A stretch of DNA of 9,872 nt from Syntrophaceae bacterium (GTDB lineage: Bacteria > Desulfobacterota > Desulfomonilia > Desulfomonilales > Desulfomonilaceae): NCBI GenBank assembly GCA_014874425.1, contig JACWAG010000458.1, positions 1 through 9,872 of the forward strand. Reading direction: 5' to 3'. The translations under genes were made by a program, and so were the position numbers. Position 1 is the stretch's first letter, and every line of letters begins with the position of its first letter. The notes beneath the pieces are model-generated. The model was not told the origin of the DNA, did no database searches, and saw only the letters and a list, made by a program, of their open reading frames with translations. Shown in pieces: positions 1 through 6,117 of the stretch.

Positions 1-135
1 CTGGAACCTGATGTAGCGCTTTTCAATGATTTCCACGCGCAATTTGTGGCTGTGGGATCAAATTACTGTGGGCCAAAACCCAAGTGTTCGGGATGCCCGC
101 TGGATGTGTTGGGGGAAAGCAGACTAGTAATATAG
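1..135 (+). CDS. Endonuclease III-like HhH-GPD DNA glycosylase, C-terminal end (5' partial)
   Basis: The first 44 codons of the window, ending in TAG at 133-135, are the tail of a protein whose start lies upstream. The segment reads FHAQFVAVGSNYC, then GPKPKCSGCPL. This is the C-terminal pattern of the endonuclease III superfamily: a helix ending in a histidine-rich stretch, then the iron-sulphur cluster loop Cys-X5-Cys-X2-Cys-Pro-Leu at visible residues 23, 29 and 32. Family members remove damaged or mismatched bases in base excision repair using an HhH-GPD fold, which would lie off the left edge. E. coli Nth has four cysteines spaced X6, X2, X5. Here the fourth is not seen before the stop, so the cluster may be incomplete or liganded differently. 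The call rests on a short segment, and the catalytic Lys/Asp cannot be seen. Confidence 0.72.
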   Translation: MEPDVALFNDFHAQFVAVGSNYCGPKPKCSGCPLDVLGESRLVI

Positions 136-248
136 GTCGAACTGAAAGAATGCGGCTTCCCATAGGGTCTTTAGCCTGGCGGACGGTGAGACGCTCATTG
201 AAATAGGAAACGAGAATTAATAAACTACGCGAGCTAACCGATTCATCA

Positions 249-276
249 TTGCGTTTTATATAGAATTTGATATGAT
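249..276 (+). promoter_or_regulatory. Candidate promoter of the coiled-coil lipoprotein gene
   Basis: TATGAT at 271-276 matches the sigma70 -10 consensus at five of six bases. It lies 16 nt downstream of TTGCGT (249-254), a weak -35 element matching at three of six. The stretch is AT-rich and sits 32 nt before the GTG start at 309. A second possible -10, GATAAT, overlaps at 274-279. The rest of the gap between the endonuclease stop and this gene (136-248) shows no convincing terminator or other feature. Confidence 0.4.
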
Positions 277-308
277 AATACTCAATAATCCCGGTCATGG
301 AGGTCCCC

Positions 309-1112
309 GTGAGAACCCTCACCAAGGTCTTGATAACATTAGTTATTCCTGCTGCATTCTTGTTCTCCTCATGTACCGACGACACCGCGGAATTAAAAAC
401 CAAACTGGCGGAACTTGATAAAAAAATACAGAAACAGGACAAGGATCTGAGGGAATTCTCAACCAAATTCGCCCCTGCGAAGGATTTCAGCGCTGATATC
501 CAACGACTGGAAGATCAAAATGATCGAATTTCTCAGACAATAAAGACTAAGGTCGACCCGTTAAACAGTAAGCTCGATGAATTCAGAGAGTGGGCGCAGG
601 AAGCGCAAAAAGAACGGGAAAGCGTGAAAGACAAACTAAAGGCGATGGATGTAAGTATTAACGATCTCAAGAAAAAATACGACTCCAGAAACAAAGAAAT
701 CACCACCGCGACCAAAGATAACGCAACAGAAAGAAAACAAATTGACACAATGAGCAAACGCGTCGACGACTTGACCAAAGGGCTCGGGGAAGTTCGTAAA
801 GAAGTGCTGGACAACAACTCTAAACTGATTAATGCGGTCAAGAAGACACTGCCCAAAGTTAAAGACGCTGTAGTGGCCGAACTAAAAGACAAGTTCCAGC
901 CACTGGAAGAGTCGCTAGCCACACTCAAGAGCGGTGTCGAATCCGAAAGAAAGAACCTTACCACGAAGGCCCAGGCCATCCCGGCGGATGCTTCCAAAGA
1001 AATGGGCGCTCTCATCGCGAAAACCAGGGAGCTTGAGGATGTCGTCACAGCTCAGAAGGCGGCCCTGCTTGAGATTGGAACAAAACTCCATGAACTGGAA
1101 AAGAGGCGTTAG
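309..1112 (+). CDS. Coiled-coil lipoprotein of unknown function
   Basis: The 267-residue product begins with a typical lipoprotein signal peptide: positively charged MRTLTK, a hydrophobic core LVIPAAFLF, and lipobox FSSC, with the lipidated cysteine at residue 22. The rest, about residues 26-267, is almost entirely charged, heptad-rich helix full of Lys, Glu, Asp and Leu, with few aromatic residues and no recognisable catalytic domain. It should be a membrane-anchored, elongated coiled coil in the periplasm or on the inner face of the outer membrane, perhaps a spacer or envelope-organising protein; that role is inference. I chose GTG at 309 over ATG at 297 because GGAGG at 299-303 lies 5 nt ahead of the GTG, whereas nothing resembling a ribosome-binding site precedes the ATG. 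The GTG start also gives the cleaner signal peptide. A palindromic terminator follows directly. I do not recognise the family. Confidence 0.85.
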   Translation: MRTLTKVLITLVIPAAFLFSSCTDDTAELKTKLAELDKKIQKQDKDLREFSTKFAPAKDFSADIQRLEDQNDRISQTIKTKVDPLNSKLDEFREWAQEAQKERESVKDKLKAMDVSINDLKKKYDSRNKEITTATKDNATERKQIDTMSKRVDDLTKGLGEVRKEVLDNNSKLINAVKKTLPKVKDAVVAELKDKFQPLEESLATLKSGVESERKNLTTKAQAIPADASKEMGALIAKTRELEDVVTAQKAALLEIGTKLHELEKRR

Positions 1113-1127
1113 GCCTGGATGGGCAAA

Positions 1128-1155
1128 AAAAAAGCGGGAATTTTCCCGCTTTTTT
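1128..1155. terminator. Palindromic bidirectional intrinsic terminator
   Basis: AAAAAAGCGGGAA pairs with TTCCCGCTTTTTT across a 2-nt centre. The GC core GCGGG/CCCGC is flanked by A and T tracts, so the RNA of either strand forms a hairpin followed by a U run. It lies 15 nt after the lipoprotein stop on the + strand and 28 nt after the aminotransferase stop on the - strand, and probably ends both convergent transcripts. Confidence 0.9.
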
Positions 1156-1183
1156 AGTGGCTGAATTGTGTGTTGGTATTGGG

Positions 1184-2368
1184 TCAGCTCTTAACTTCTT
1201 TGATTGCTTCTTCAAACCCTTTTAGTGATCCCTCTATTGTCGCGTCGGAAACACAGTAGGCGATCCTGAAATATCCAGGTTGTCCAAAGCCCGTTCCCGG
1301 CACCGTCAGGACAAGCTTCTTCTGAAGGACATTCACAAAAGCCACGTCATCGTCGATTGGAGATTTGGGGAAAAGATAGAATGCGCCTTGCGGCCTGACA
1401 AGATCGTAGCCGAAGCCCGTAAGGGCATCATAGAGCCTGTCTCGTCTGCGTTTGTAAACACTGACATCGACAATGTCTTCCAGGCAGGTTTGGACCGCCC
1501 TTTGAATAAGCGCCGGCGCGTTCACAAAGCCAAGGATGCGGTTACAAAGCACAAGGCCGTCATAAGTTTGTTGAGCCTTTTCCATGGCGGGGTTCATGGC
1601 GATATAGCCGAGCCTCTCACCGGGCAACGACAGGTCTTTCGAAAAAGACGTGACAATCATACTGTTTGCGTAGGATTTCAGGATACTGGGGACCGCTATC
1701 CCGTCGTAAATGATCCCCCGGTAGGGCTCATCCGATATAAGAGTGACCGCACGTCCGATTTCGGCGCTTTTCTTACGGAGGAGGACCGCCAATTCATCAA
1801 TCTCGGCCTGGGAATATACTTTGCCTGTCGGGTTGTTGGGCGAATTAATTACTATCGCCGCAGTGGAAGGGGTTATAGCGCCTTCGATAGCGGCTATGTC
1901 GAGCGAGAAGTCGGTTTTTGTAGGAACCAGGACGGGTTTGCCCCCATGGTTGTCAACGTAGAAGACATATTCTACAAAAAAAGGTTTTGGGATGATGACC
2001 TCGTCGCCCGGATTGAGGATGGTCTTCAGAGCGACGTTCATAGCTCCACCCGCGCCGACTGTCATAACTATCGTCTTTTCATCAATCTGAAATCCCTCTT
2101 CTTTGATGATCTTGCGTGCTACAGCGGCCCTAGTCGCGGGTAACCCGGCGTTCGGCATATATGCGTGGAGACTGGGGGATTTGTCAGAGGCCGCTGTGAG
2201 GATGGCTTCTTTTACCGACGCGGAGGGTTCCAGATTAGGGTTCCCGAGGCTGAAGTCAAAAACATTGTCAGGTCCATGCTCGCCTTTTAAAAGCGTCCCC
2301 TGTTCAAACATTTTTCTGATCCATGAAGAACGTTCCATGAATTCAGCGATTTTTCCTGATACCGGCAT
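1184..2368 (-). CDS. Class I/II PLP-dependent aminotransferase
   Basis: A complete 394-residue fold-type I aminotransferase, the usual length for the aspartate aminotransferase-like group. It has NSPNNPTG at residues 175-182, DEPY at 213-216 (the Asp pairs with the pyridine nitrogen of PLP), SFSKDLSLPGERLGY at 241-255 with Lys244 as the Schiff-base lysine, and FRIAY near 367-371, whose Arg368 should bind the substrate alpha-carboxylate. The N-terminal FSLGNPNLEPS is the family's substrate-lid region. It would be cytosolic and move an amino group between an amino acid and a 2-oxoacid. Sequence alone does not give the substrate; branched-chain, aromatic, alanine or aspartate are all possible. 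AGGAGG on the - strand (2377-2382) sits 8 nt before the ATG. The gene is monocistronic, with its own promoter and a structured leader. It could share 2-oxoacids with the oxidoreductase operon at 3369-6062, but the two are transcribed separately. Confidence 0.93.
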   Translation of the reverse strand: MPVSGKIAEFMERSSWIRKMFEQGTLLKGEHGPDNVFDFSLGNPNLEPSASVKEAILTAASDKSPSLHAYMPNAGLPATRAAVARKIIKEEGFQIDEKTIVMTVGAGGAMNVALKTILNPGDEVIIPKPFFVEYVFYVDNHGGKPVLVPTKTDFSLDIAAIEGAITPSTAAIVINSPNNPTGKVYSQAEIDELAVLLRKKSAEIGRAVTLISDEPYRGIIYDGIAVPSILKSYANSMIVTSFSKDLSLPGERLGYIAMNPAMEKAQQTYDGLVLCNRILGFVNAPALIQRAVQTCLEDIVDVSVYKRRRDRLYDALTGFGYDLVRPQGAFYLFPKSPIDDDVAFVNVLQKKLVLTVPGTGFGQPGYFRIAYCVSDATIEGSLKGFEEAIKEVKS

Positions 2369-2400
2369 ATTATGAACCTCCTCGGGAATTTCCGTACAAA

Positions 2401-2446
2401 CGAAAGCCCGGCGCCAAATCTGAGATGAGTTTTAGCCGGGCTTTCG
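2401..2446 (-). promoter_or_regulatory. Leader hairpin (perfect 12-bp inverted repeat) ahead of the aminotransferase
   Basis: CGAAAGCCCGGC at 2401-2412 is exactly complementary to GCCGGGCTTTCG at 2435-2446, with a 22-nt loop. In the - strand transcript it lies between the candidate promoter (2482-2511) and the Shine-Dalgarno sequence (2377-2382), about 20 nt before the latter, and the 3' arm is followed by TTTG. It has no strong U tract, so it is at best a weak terminator. It may be an attenuator, an RNA-stability element or a translation-control hairpin. No known riboswitch class was recognised. Confidence 0.5.
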
Positions 2447-2481
2447 ACCTTGCATCAGCCCTTTTTATCTAAGGGTTACTA

Positions 2482-2511
2482 AACATAACACATTACTCAT
2501 CAATATGTCAA
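2482..2511 (-). promoter_or_regulatory. Candidate sigma70 promoter of the aminotransferase gene
   Basis: On the - strand a perfect -35 TTGACA (2506-2511) is followed after 18 nt by TATGTT (2482-2487), four of six matches to the -10 consensus. Transcription would start near 2475 and give a leader of about 105 nt that contains the 12-bp inverted repeat. Confidence 0.5.
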
Positions 2512-2576
2512 CGAAAATCGGCTTTTATAAGCTTGCGGGACTACTTGAGGCCCAACAAGCAAAAGTCACGCGGGCG

Positions 2577-2605
2577 TTGTCAATCAATGATGAATCGAAT
2601 AGACT
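2577..2605 (+). promoter_or_regulatory. Candidate promoter of the TPR-like protein gene
   Basis: TTGTCA (2577-2582, five of six) and TAGACT (2600-2605, four of six) are separated by exactly 17 nt. Transcription would begin near 2612, which leaves the ATG at 2644 as the sensible start and excludes the upstream ATG at 2533. Confidence 0.4.
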
Positions 2606-2643
2606 GGACCCTGTTAATCATGGCCGAATTAAATGTATACGTT

Positions 2644-3201
2644 ATGACCAACACTTTGAGAAACGCTATTTATATAGTGATCCTGACAGGTTTCGTAGTT
2701 ACCGCCTGGCAGCCGGCCGTAAACGCCGATGATTTCACTCGAGGGATTCAGGCGATTGATAGCGGTCATGATGATCTGGCGGTTAAGTTTTTCAGTTCCT
2801 ATCTTGCCAGAAAGCCTGCCACATATGAAGCTCTTGTGAACCGCGGGACTGCGTTTGTAAGGAGCGGACATGTCTATCACGCGATATCCGACTGGCATCG
2901 CGCTGGAGAACTTGCGCCTCTGTACGCCTACGCCTTTTACTCGGACAATGTCATAAGGTCGGTGACACCAAACCGTAAACAGATAAAATATGTGGCGTCT
3001 ATCGAGTTGGTCCCGGAAAGGGCTGTTTCTGTGGTAATGACTGGGGCTATGTTCCTAGATTTTGGACTAAAATCCTCGGCCATAGATTTGTTCAGGATGT
3101 CCATCAGCCTGACAAGTGACCCAATTTTTAAGACCGACCTTGAATATTGGATAAAGACACTCGACCCTGCTGTAAAGCGAAACGCTGATTGGTCGCGATA
3201 A
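2644..3201 (+). CDS. Secreted TPR-like repeat protein of unknown function
   Basis: A 185-residue protein read from the ATG at 2644. This start gives a proper Sec signal peptide: MTNTLRN, a hydrophobic core YIVILTGFVV, and a likely cleavage site after VNA at residue 28. A longer in-frame reading from 2533 would bury the signal sequence behind 37 basic residues and start upstream of the best promoter. No good Shine-Dalgarno precedes the chosen ATG, so the exact start is less certain than the frame. The mature part has two adjacent helix-turn-helix units of TPR type (about residues 30-60 and 61-94, with the pattern ALVNRGTAFVRSGHVYHAISDWHRAGELAP) and a third, degenerate one near 131-160. TPR domains bind other proteins, so this is probably a periplasmic scaffold or accessory protein. 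Its partner cannot be named, and no neighbour is clearly in the same operon. Confidence 0.75.
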   Translation: MTNTLRNAIYIVILTGFVVTAWQPAVNADDFTRGIQAIDSGHDDLAVKFFSSYLARKPATYEALVNRGTAFVRSGHVYHAISDWHRAGELAPLYAYAFYSDNVIRSVTPNRKQIKYVASIELVPERAVSVVMTGAMFLDFGLKSSAIDLFRMSISLTSDPIFKTDLEYWIKTLDPAVKRNADWSR

Positions 3202-3253
3202 CCGGAATGATAGAAATCGCAACACGCGTGGGAGGGCCTCACACCTGATGGTG

Positions 3254-3286
3254 GGCGGATCCCTCTGTCATGTTCTGTCCGCCTTT
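3254..3286 (+). terminator. Possible weak terminator after the TPR-like gene
   Basis: GGCGGA (3254-3259) can pair with TCCGCC (3278-3283) across an 18-nt loop, followed by TTTAT. The stem is short, the loop large and the T tract brief. It is placed correctly between the TPR-like gene and the next promoter, but is weakly supported. Confidence 0.3.
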
Positions 3287-3306
3287 ATGTGTTGGCTGCT
3301 TTATTA

Positions 3307-3335
3307 TTGACAGGGGGGTCGTAGATATCTATATT
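3307..3335 (+). promoter_or_regulatory. Strong sigma70-type promoter of the 2-oxoacid oxidoreductase operon
   Basis: A perfect -35 TTGACA (3307-3312) is followed, after the ideal 17-nt spacer, by TATATT (3330-3335), five of six matches to the -10 consensus. Transcription would start near 3342, giving a leader of about 27 nt before the GTG at 3369. It also rules out the longer ferredoxin reading from ATG 3270, which would begin upstream of its own promoter. The spacer contains a run of six G residues. Confidence 0.7.
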
Positions 3336-3368
3336 AATTTTTTACTTTTCCCAACCGGAGTAACTAGC

Positions 3369-3629
3369 GTGAAAGGCCGTATTCGAATTGATCGGGAACG
3401 CTGCAAGGGTTGCGGGTTGTGTATGACCGTGTGCCCTAAGAAAAAAATCGAAATTTCTCCAAAGTTGAATACCAAAGGCTACTATCCTGCGACTTTCCTC
3501 GAAGAAAACGTTGATGACATAGATAAAATCGAGTGTACCGGGTGCGCTATGTGTGCAATTACCTGCCCCGACGTCGCCATCGAGGTTTATCGTGAGGAAA
3601 AGAAGACATCGAAACACGAAACTGACTGA
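3369..3629 (+). CDS. 2-oxoacid:ferredoxin oxidoreductase, delta (ferredoxin) subunit
   Basis: An 86-residue ferredoxin with two classic [4Fe-4S] motifs. The first is Cys12-X2-Cys15-X2-Cys18-X3-Cys22-Pro; the second is Cys56-X2-Cys59-X2-Cys62-X3-Cys66-Pro. All eight ligands are present. It is the electron-transfer subunit that takes electrons from the TPP/Fe-S core of the oxidoreductase and passes them to free ferredoxin in the cytoplasm. GTG at 3369 is the chosen start because GGAG at 3357-3360 lies 8 nt ahead and the promoter at 3307-3335 lies just upstream; an in-frame ATG at 3270 precedes the promoter. It is the first gene of the operon, 12 nt before the alpha subunit, giving the order delta-alpha-beta-gamma seen in VorDBAC and KorDABC-type enzymes. 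The insert between the motifs (residues 27-55) is usual for this family. Confidence 0.88.
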   Translation: MKGRIRIDRERCKGCGLCMTVCPKKKIEISPKLNTKGYYPATFLEENVDDIDKIECTGCAMCAITCPDVAIEVYREEKKTSKHETD

Positions 3630-3641
3630 GAGGAACTAAGA

Positions 3642-4712
3642 ATGTCCGGTAAAACTCTCATGCGCGGCACCCATGTGCTCGGGGAAGCGGCGATAAGAGC
3701 TGGTTGCAGAGCGTACTTCGGTTATCCTATTACACCGCAAAATGAATTGCCGGAGTATATGGCTTCTAAGTTCGCCAAGATGGATGACGCTGTTTTTGTT
3801 CAGGCGGAGAGCGAGATAGCCTCAATAAACATGGTCATAGGCGCCTCCGCTGCCGGCGCGCGGGCCATGACATCCTCTTCCAGTCCCGGAATCAGCCTGA
3901 AACAGGAAGGCATATCATACCTTGCAGCCATGGAATTACCCGCGGTCATAGTGAACATGATGCGTGGCGGGCCTGGCCTTGGCAATATAGCGCCCGCGCA
4001 GGGAGACTATTTTCAGGCGACCCGAGGTGGCGGACACGGCGATTATCGTGTCATCACACTCGCTCCGGCGTATGGTCAGGAAATTGCCGATATGGGACGA
4101 CGGGCGTTTGATCTGGCTGACCATTACAAGACGCCGGTAATGATTCTTGGGGACGGGATGATGGGTCAGATGATGGAACCGGTAGAATTTCCCGACCCTG
4201 TAGACCTTGCGACATTACCTAGGAAAGAATGGATAGTGAACGGGTCCAAAGGACGGGCCAGCCGTACCATCCTTTCACTGTGGCTTGATCCTCCAAAAGA
4301 GGAAGAACTTAACTGGAGGCTCGCTCGGAAGTATGAGATGATTTCTGAGGATATCCCAGATCAGGAGATGTATCTGACTGATGACGCAGAGTTTATCATC
4401 GTCGCGTACGGCACAGCGGCGCGAATAGCTAAAGGCGCTGTGCACAGGGTGAGGGAATCCGGGATGAAGGTCGGTCTGTATCGTCCCAAAACCCTATGGC
4501 CGTATCCATCTAAGGCGTTAAAAGGGCTTTGCGAACATGTTCGGGAATTCCTAGTTTTTGAAATGAGTATGGGGCAGATGGTCGAAGATGTCCGGCTTGC
4601 TATAGAGGGACAACGGAAAGTGTCTTTCTATGGAAGACCGGGTGGTGTTGTATCCACGCCGGAAGAAGTGGCCGCAATATTGTCCAGCGCATATAACGGT
4701 AAGACTAATTGA
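3642..4712 (+). CDS. vorB: 2-oxoacid:ferredoxin oxidoreductase, alpha subunit (VorB-like)
   Basis: A 356-residue alpha subunit of the four-subunit ferredoxin-dependent 2-oxoacid oxidoreductases. It carries AYFGYPITPQNELPEYM (about residues 24-40, with the substrate-contacting YPITP at 28-32), QAESEIASINMVIGASAAGARAMTSSSSPG (54-83, including the glutamate that activates TPP), and MMRGGPGLGNIAPAQGDY (106-123). The C-terminal domain II spans about 248-350. The wording of these motifs matches the VorB group, named for 3-methyl-2-oxobutanoate (2-ketoisovalerate), rather than the pyruvate enzymes. Substrate calls within this superfamily are unreliable, so 2-oxoglutarate or other 2-oxoacids remain possible. 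The reaction is 2-oxoacid + CoA + oxidised ferredoxin to acyl-CoA + CO2 + reduced ferredoxin. GAGG at 3629-3632 precedes the ATG. A 77-nt gap separates this gene from the beta subunit. Confidence 0.92.
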   Translation: MSGKTLMRGTHVLGEAAIRAGCRAYFGYPITPQNELPEYMASKFAKMDDAVFVQAESEIASINMVIGASAAGARAMTSSSSPGISLKQEGISYLAAMELPAVIVNMMRGGPGLGNIAPAQGDYFQATRGGGHGDYRVITLAPAYGQEIADMGRRAFDLADHYKTPVMILGDGMMGQMMEPVEFPDPVDLATLPRKEWIVNGSKGRASRTILSLWLDPPKEEELNWRLARKYEMISEDIPDQEMYLTDDAEFIIVAYGTAARIAKGAVHRVRESGMKVGLYRPKTLWPYPSKALKGLCEHVREFLVFEMSMGQMVEDVRLAIEGQRKVSFYGRPGGVVSTPEEVAAILSSAYNGKTN

Positions 4713-4789
4713 TCCAACGCTATCCCCTCGTGGATTTGCTTTAGGGCTGATTGTATTTCCAGCCAAGACCCTGAAAGGGAGCGGGCAAA

Positions 4790-5527
4790 GTGAAGAAAAT
4801 ATTTTCAAGACCAGAATCTTTGAAGGACAATCCTTTCCACTACTGTCCGGGCTGTGGGCACAGCATCATCCACAGGCTGGTCGCGGAGGTGATTGACGAG
4901 TTAGGAATAAAGGACCGGACCATAGGCGTGCCACCGGCGGGTTGCGCTGTGCTGGCCTACAACTATTTCGACGTGGACATGTGTGAGGCCCCTCATGGAC
5001 GCGCCGCCGCCGTGGCTACAGGCATGAAACGGATCCTCAAGGACCGGGTGGTTTTCACTTATCAAGGTGACGGCGATATTGCCGCTATTGGCACAGCGGA
5101 AACAATTCATGCCGCCAACCGTGGGGAAAGGATCACCGCCATTTTCGTAAACAACGCTGTTTACGGAATGACTGGTGGCCAGATGGCGCCCACTACCCTG
5201 GTCGGACAGGAAAGCACTACTACACCTGGTGGAAGACTTCCAGTTCGTGACGGATATCCACTTGATCTAAGCGCCATGCTTGGTCTGGCCGCAGGTAGCG
5301 CTTACATCGAGAGGACGACGGTTTCCAATCCGAAAGGGATCATGAGAACTAAGAAGGCGATAAAGAAGGCTTTTGAAACTCAGCTCGAAGACAAGGGTTT
5401 TGCTCTGGTTGAAATCCTTTCACCTTGCCCAACAAACTGGAAGATGAGCCCCAAGGACGCGGCTCGCTGGGTGGACGAAACCATGACAAAAATATTCCCG
5501 CTTAAGGTAATCAAAGATGTCGCTTAA
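4790..5527 (+). CDS. vorA: 2-oxoacid:ferredoxin oxidoreductase, beta (TPP-binding) subunit
   Basis: A 245-residue beta subunit that holds thiamine diphosphate. The TPP/Mg motif is GDGD at residues 93-96, with the paired asparagines NN at 121-122 completing the GDG-X25-NN pattern. HYCPGCGH (17-24), GCAVLAYNYF (51-60) and APHGRAAAVATGMK (67-80) are further family signatures. VNNAVYGMTGGQMAPTT (120-136) is the strongly conserved stretch around the cofactor. The start is GTG, with AAGGGAG at 4775-4781 eight nt ahead. The end overlaps the gamma gene by 11 nt, which suggests translational coupling. In the 77-nt gap after the alpha gene, GGCTG (4745-4749) and CAGCC (4760-4764) could form a small hairpin, too weak to call a terminator. 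The gene symbol follows the VorB assignment of the alpha subunit and shares its substrate uncertainty. Confidence 0.92.
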   Translation: MKKIFSRPESLKDNPFHYCPGCGHSIIHRLVAEVIDELGIKDRTIGVPPAGCAVLAYNYFDVDMCEAPHGRAAAVATGMKRILKDRVVFTYQGDGDIAAIGTAETIHAANRGERITAIFVNNAVYGMTGGQMAPTTLVGQESTTTPGGRLPVRDGYPLDLSAMLGLAAGSAYIERTTVSNPKGIMRTKKAIKKAFETQLEDKGFALVEILSPCPTNWKMSPKDAARWVDETMTKIFPLKVIKDVA

Positions 5528-6062
5528 GATAGTTTTTTCAGGATTTGGCGGCCAGGGCGTGCTTATGATGGGATATGTCCTTGCAGTGGCAGGAATGAAA
5601 GAAGACAAGCATGTCACTTTTCTTCCGGCTTATGGCGCCGAAGTTCGAGGTGGTACTGCGAACTGTACGGTAGTAGTTTCAGAAGACGAAATCGCTTCGC
5701 CGATAGCTTCTTCTCCCGAGTTCGTAGTCGCAATGAATTATCCTTCCATGATCAAGTATCAAAATATGGTCAAATCCGGTGGGACCATGTTTCTGAACTC
5801 GGACCTCATAACTGAAGCCCCGGCTCGTGAAGACATAAACGTCATCAAAGTCCCGGTCAATACTCTAGCTCACGAAATGGGCTCAGACCGTGCCCTGAAC
5901 ATGGTCATGCTGGGAGCTGTCAGGGAGAAGACGAATATGGTGTCGGAGAAATCAATATCCGTGGCGATCGAAACCGTGCTTGAAGGGAAAAAACAGAAAT
6001 TTGTCGAAGTAAATCAGAAAGCCGTAAATGTAGGCGCTGATTTTGTTCGAAATTCCAAATAG
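5517..6062 (+). CDS. vorC: 2-oxoacid:ferredoxin oxidoreductase, gamma subunit
   Basis: A 181-residue gamma subunit of ordinary length. Diagnostic segments are VFSGFGGQGVLMMGYVLAVA (6-25) and PAYGAEVRGGTANCTVVVS (37-55), both hallmarks of this domain, which helps form the CoA-binding part of the complex. The ATG lies inside the end of the beta gene (11-nt overlap), so beta and gamma are probably translated in a coupled way and at equal levels. It completes the delta-alpha-beta-gamma set, so the operon encodes a whole enzyme. The next gene starts 55 nt downstream with its own strong ribosome-binding site and no intervening terminator. Confidence 0.92.
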   Translation: MSLKIVFSGFGGQGVLMMGYVLAVAGMKEDKHVTFLPAYGAEVRGGTANCTVVVSEDEIASPIASSPEFVVAMNYPSMIKYQNMVKSGGTMFLNSDLITEAPAREDINVIKVPVNTLAHEMGSDRALNMVMLGAVREKTNMVSEKSISVAIETVLEGKKQKFVEVNQKAVNVGADFVRNSK

Positions 6063-6117
6063 ATTAAACAGCTTAACAACACTGAAAATTGATGGCTTAT
6101 ATACGCTGGAGGTCTTT

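Noticed and set aside
23..466. - strand frame across the endonuclease tail and lipoprotein start
   Set aside because: It overlaps the conserved cysteine-containing tail and the lipoprotein signal peptide on the + strand and has no supporting signals.
533..1048. - strand reading frame of 171 codons opposite the lipoprotein gene
   Set aside because: Its Ser/Leu-rich composition is the mirror of the Lys/Glu-rich coiled coil on the other strand; no domain or start signal is seen.
1280..2143. Long + strand reading frame (287 codons) opposite the aminotransferase
   Set aside because: It is fully antisense to a gene with intact PLP motifs, is rich in Arg, His and Asp as expected of a shadow frame, and has no ribosome-binding site.
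4713..4789. Possible terminator or regulatory hairpin between the alpha and beta subunit genes
   Set aside because: Only a 5-bp stem (GGCTG/CAGCC) without a T tract is present; the gap is short and the subunits must be made together.
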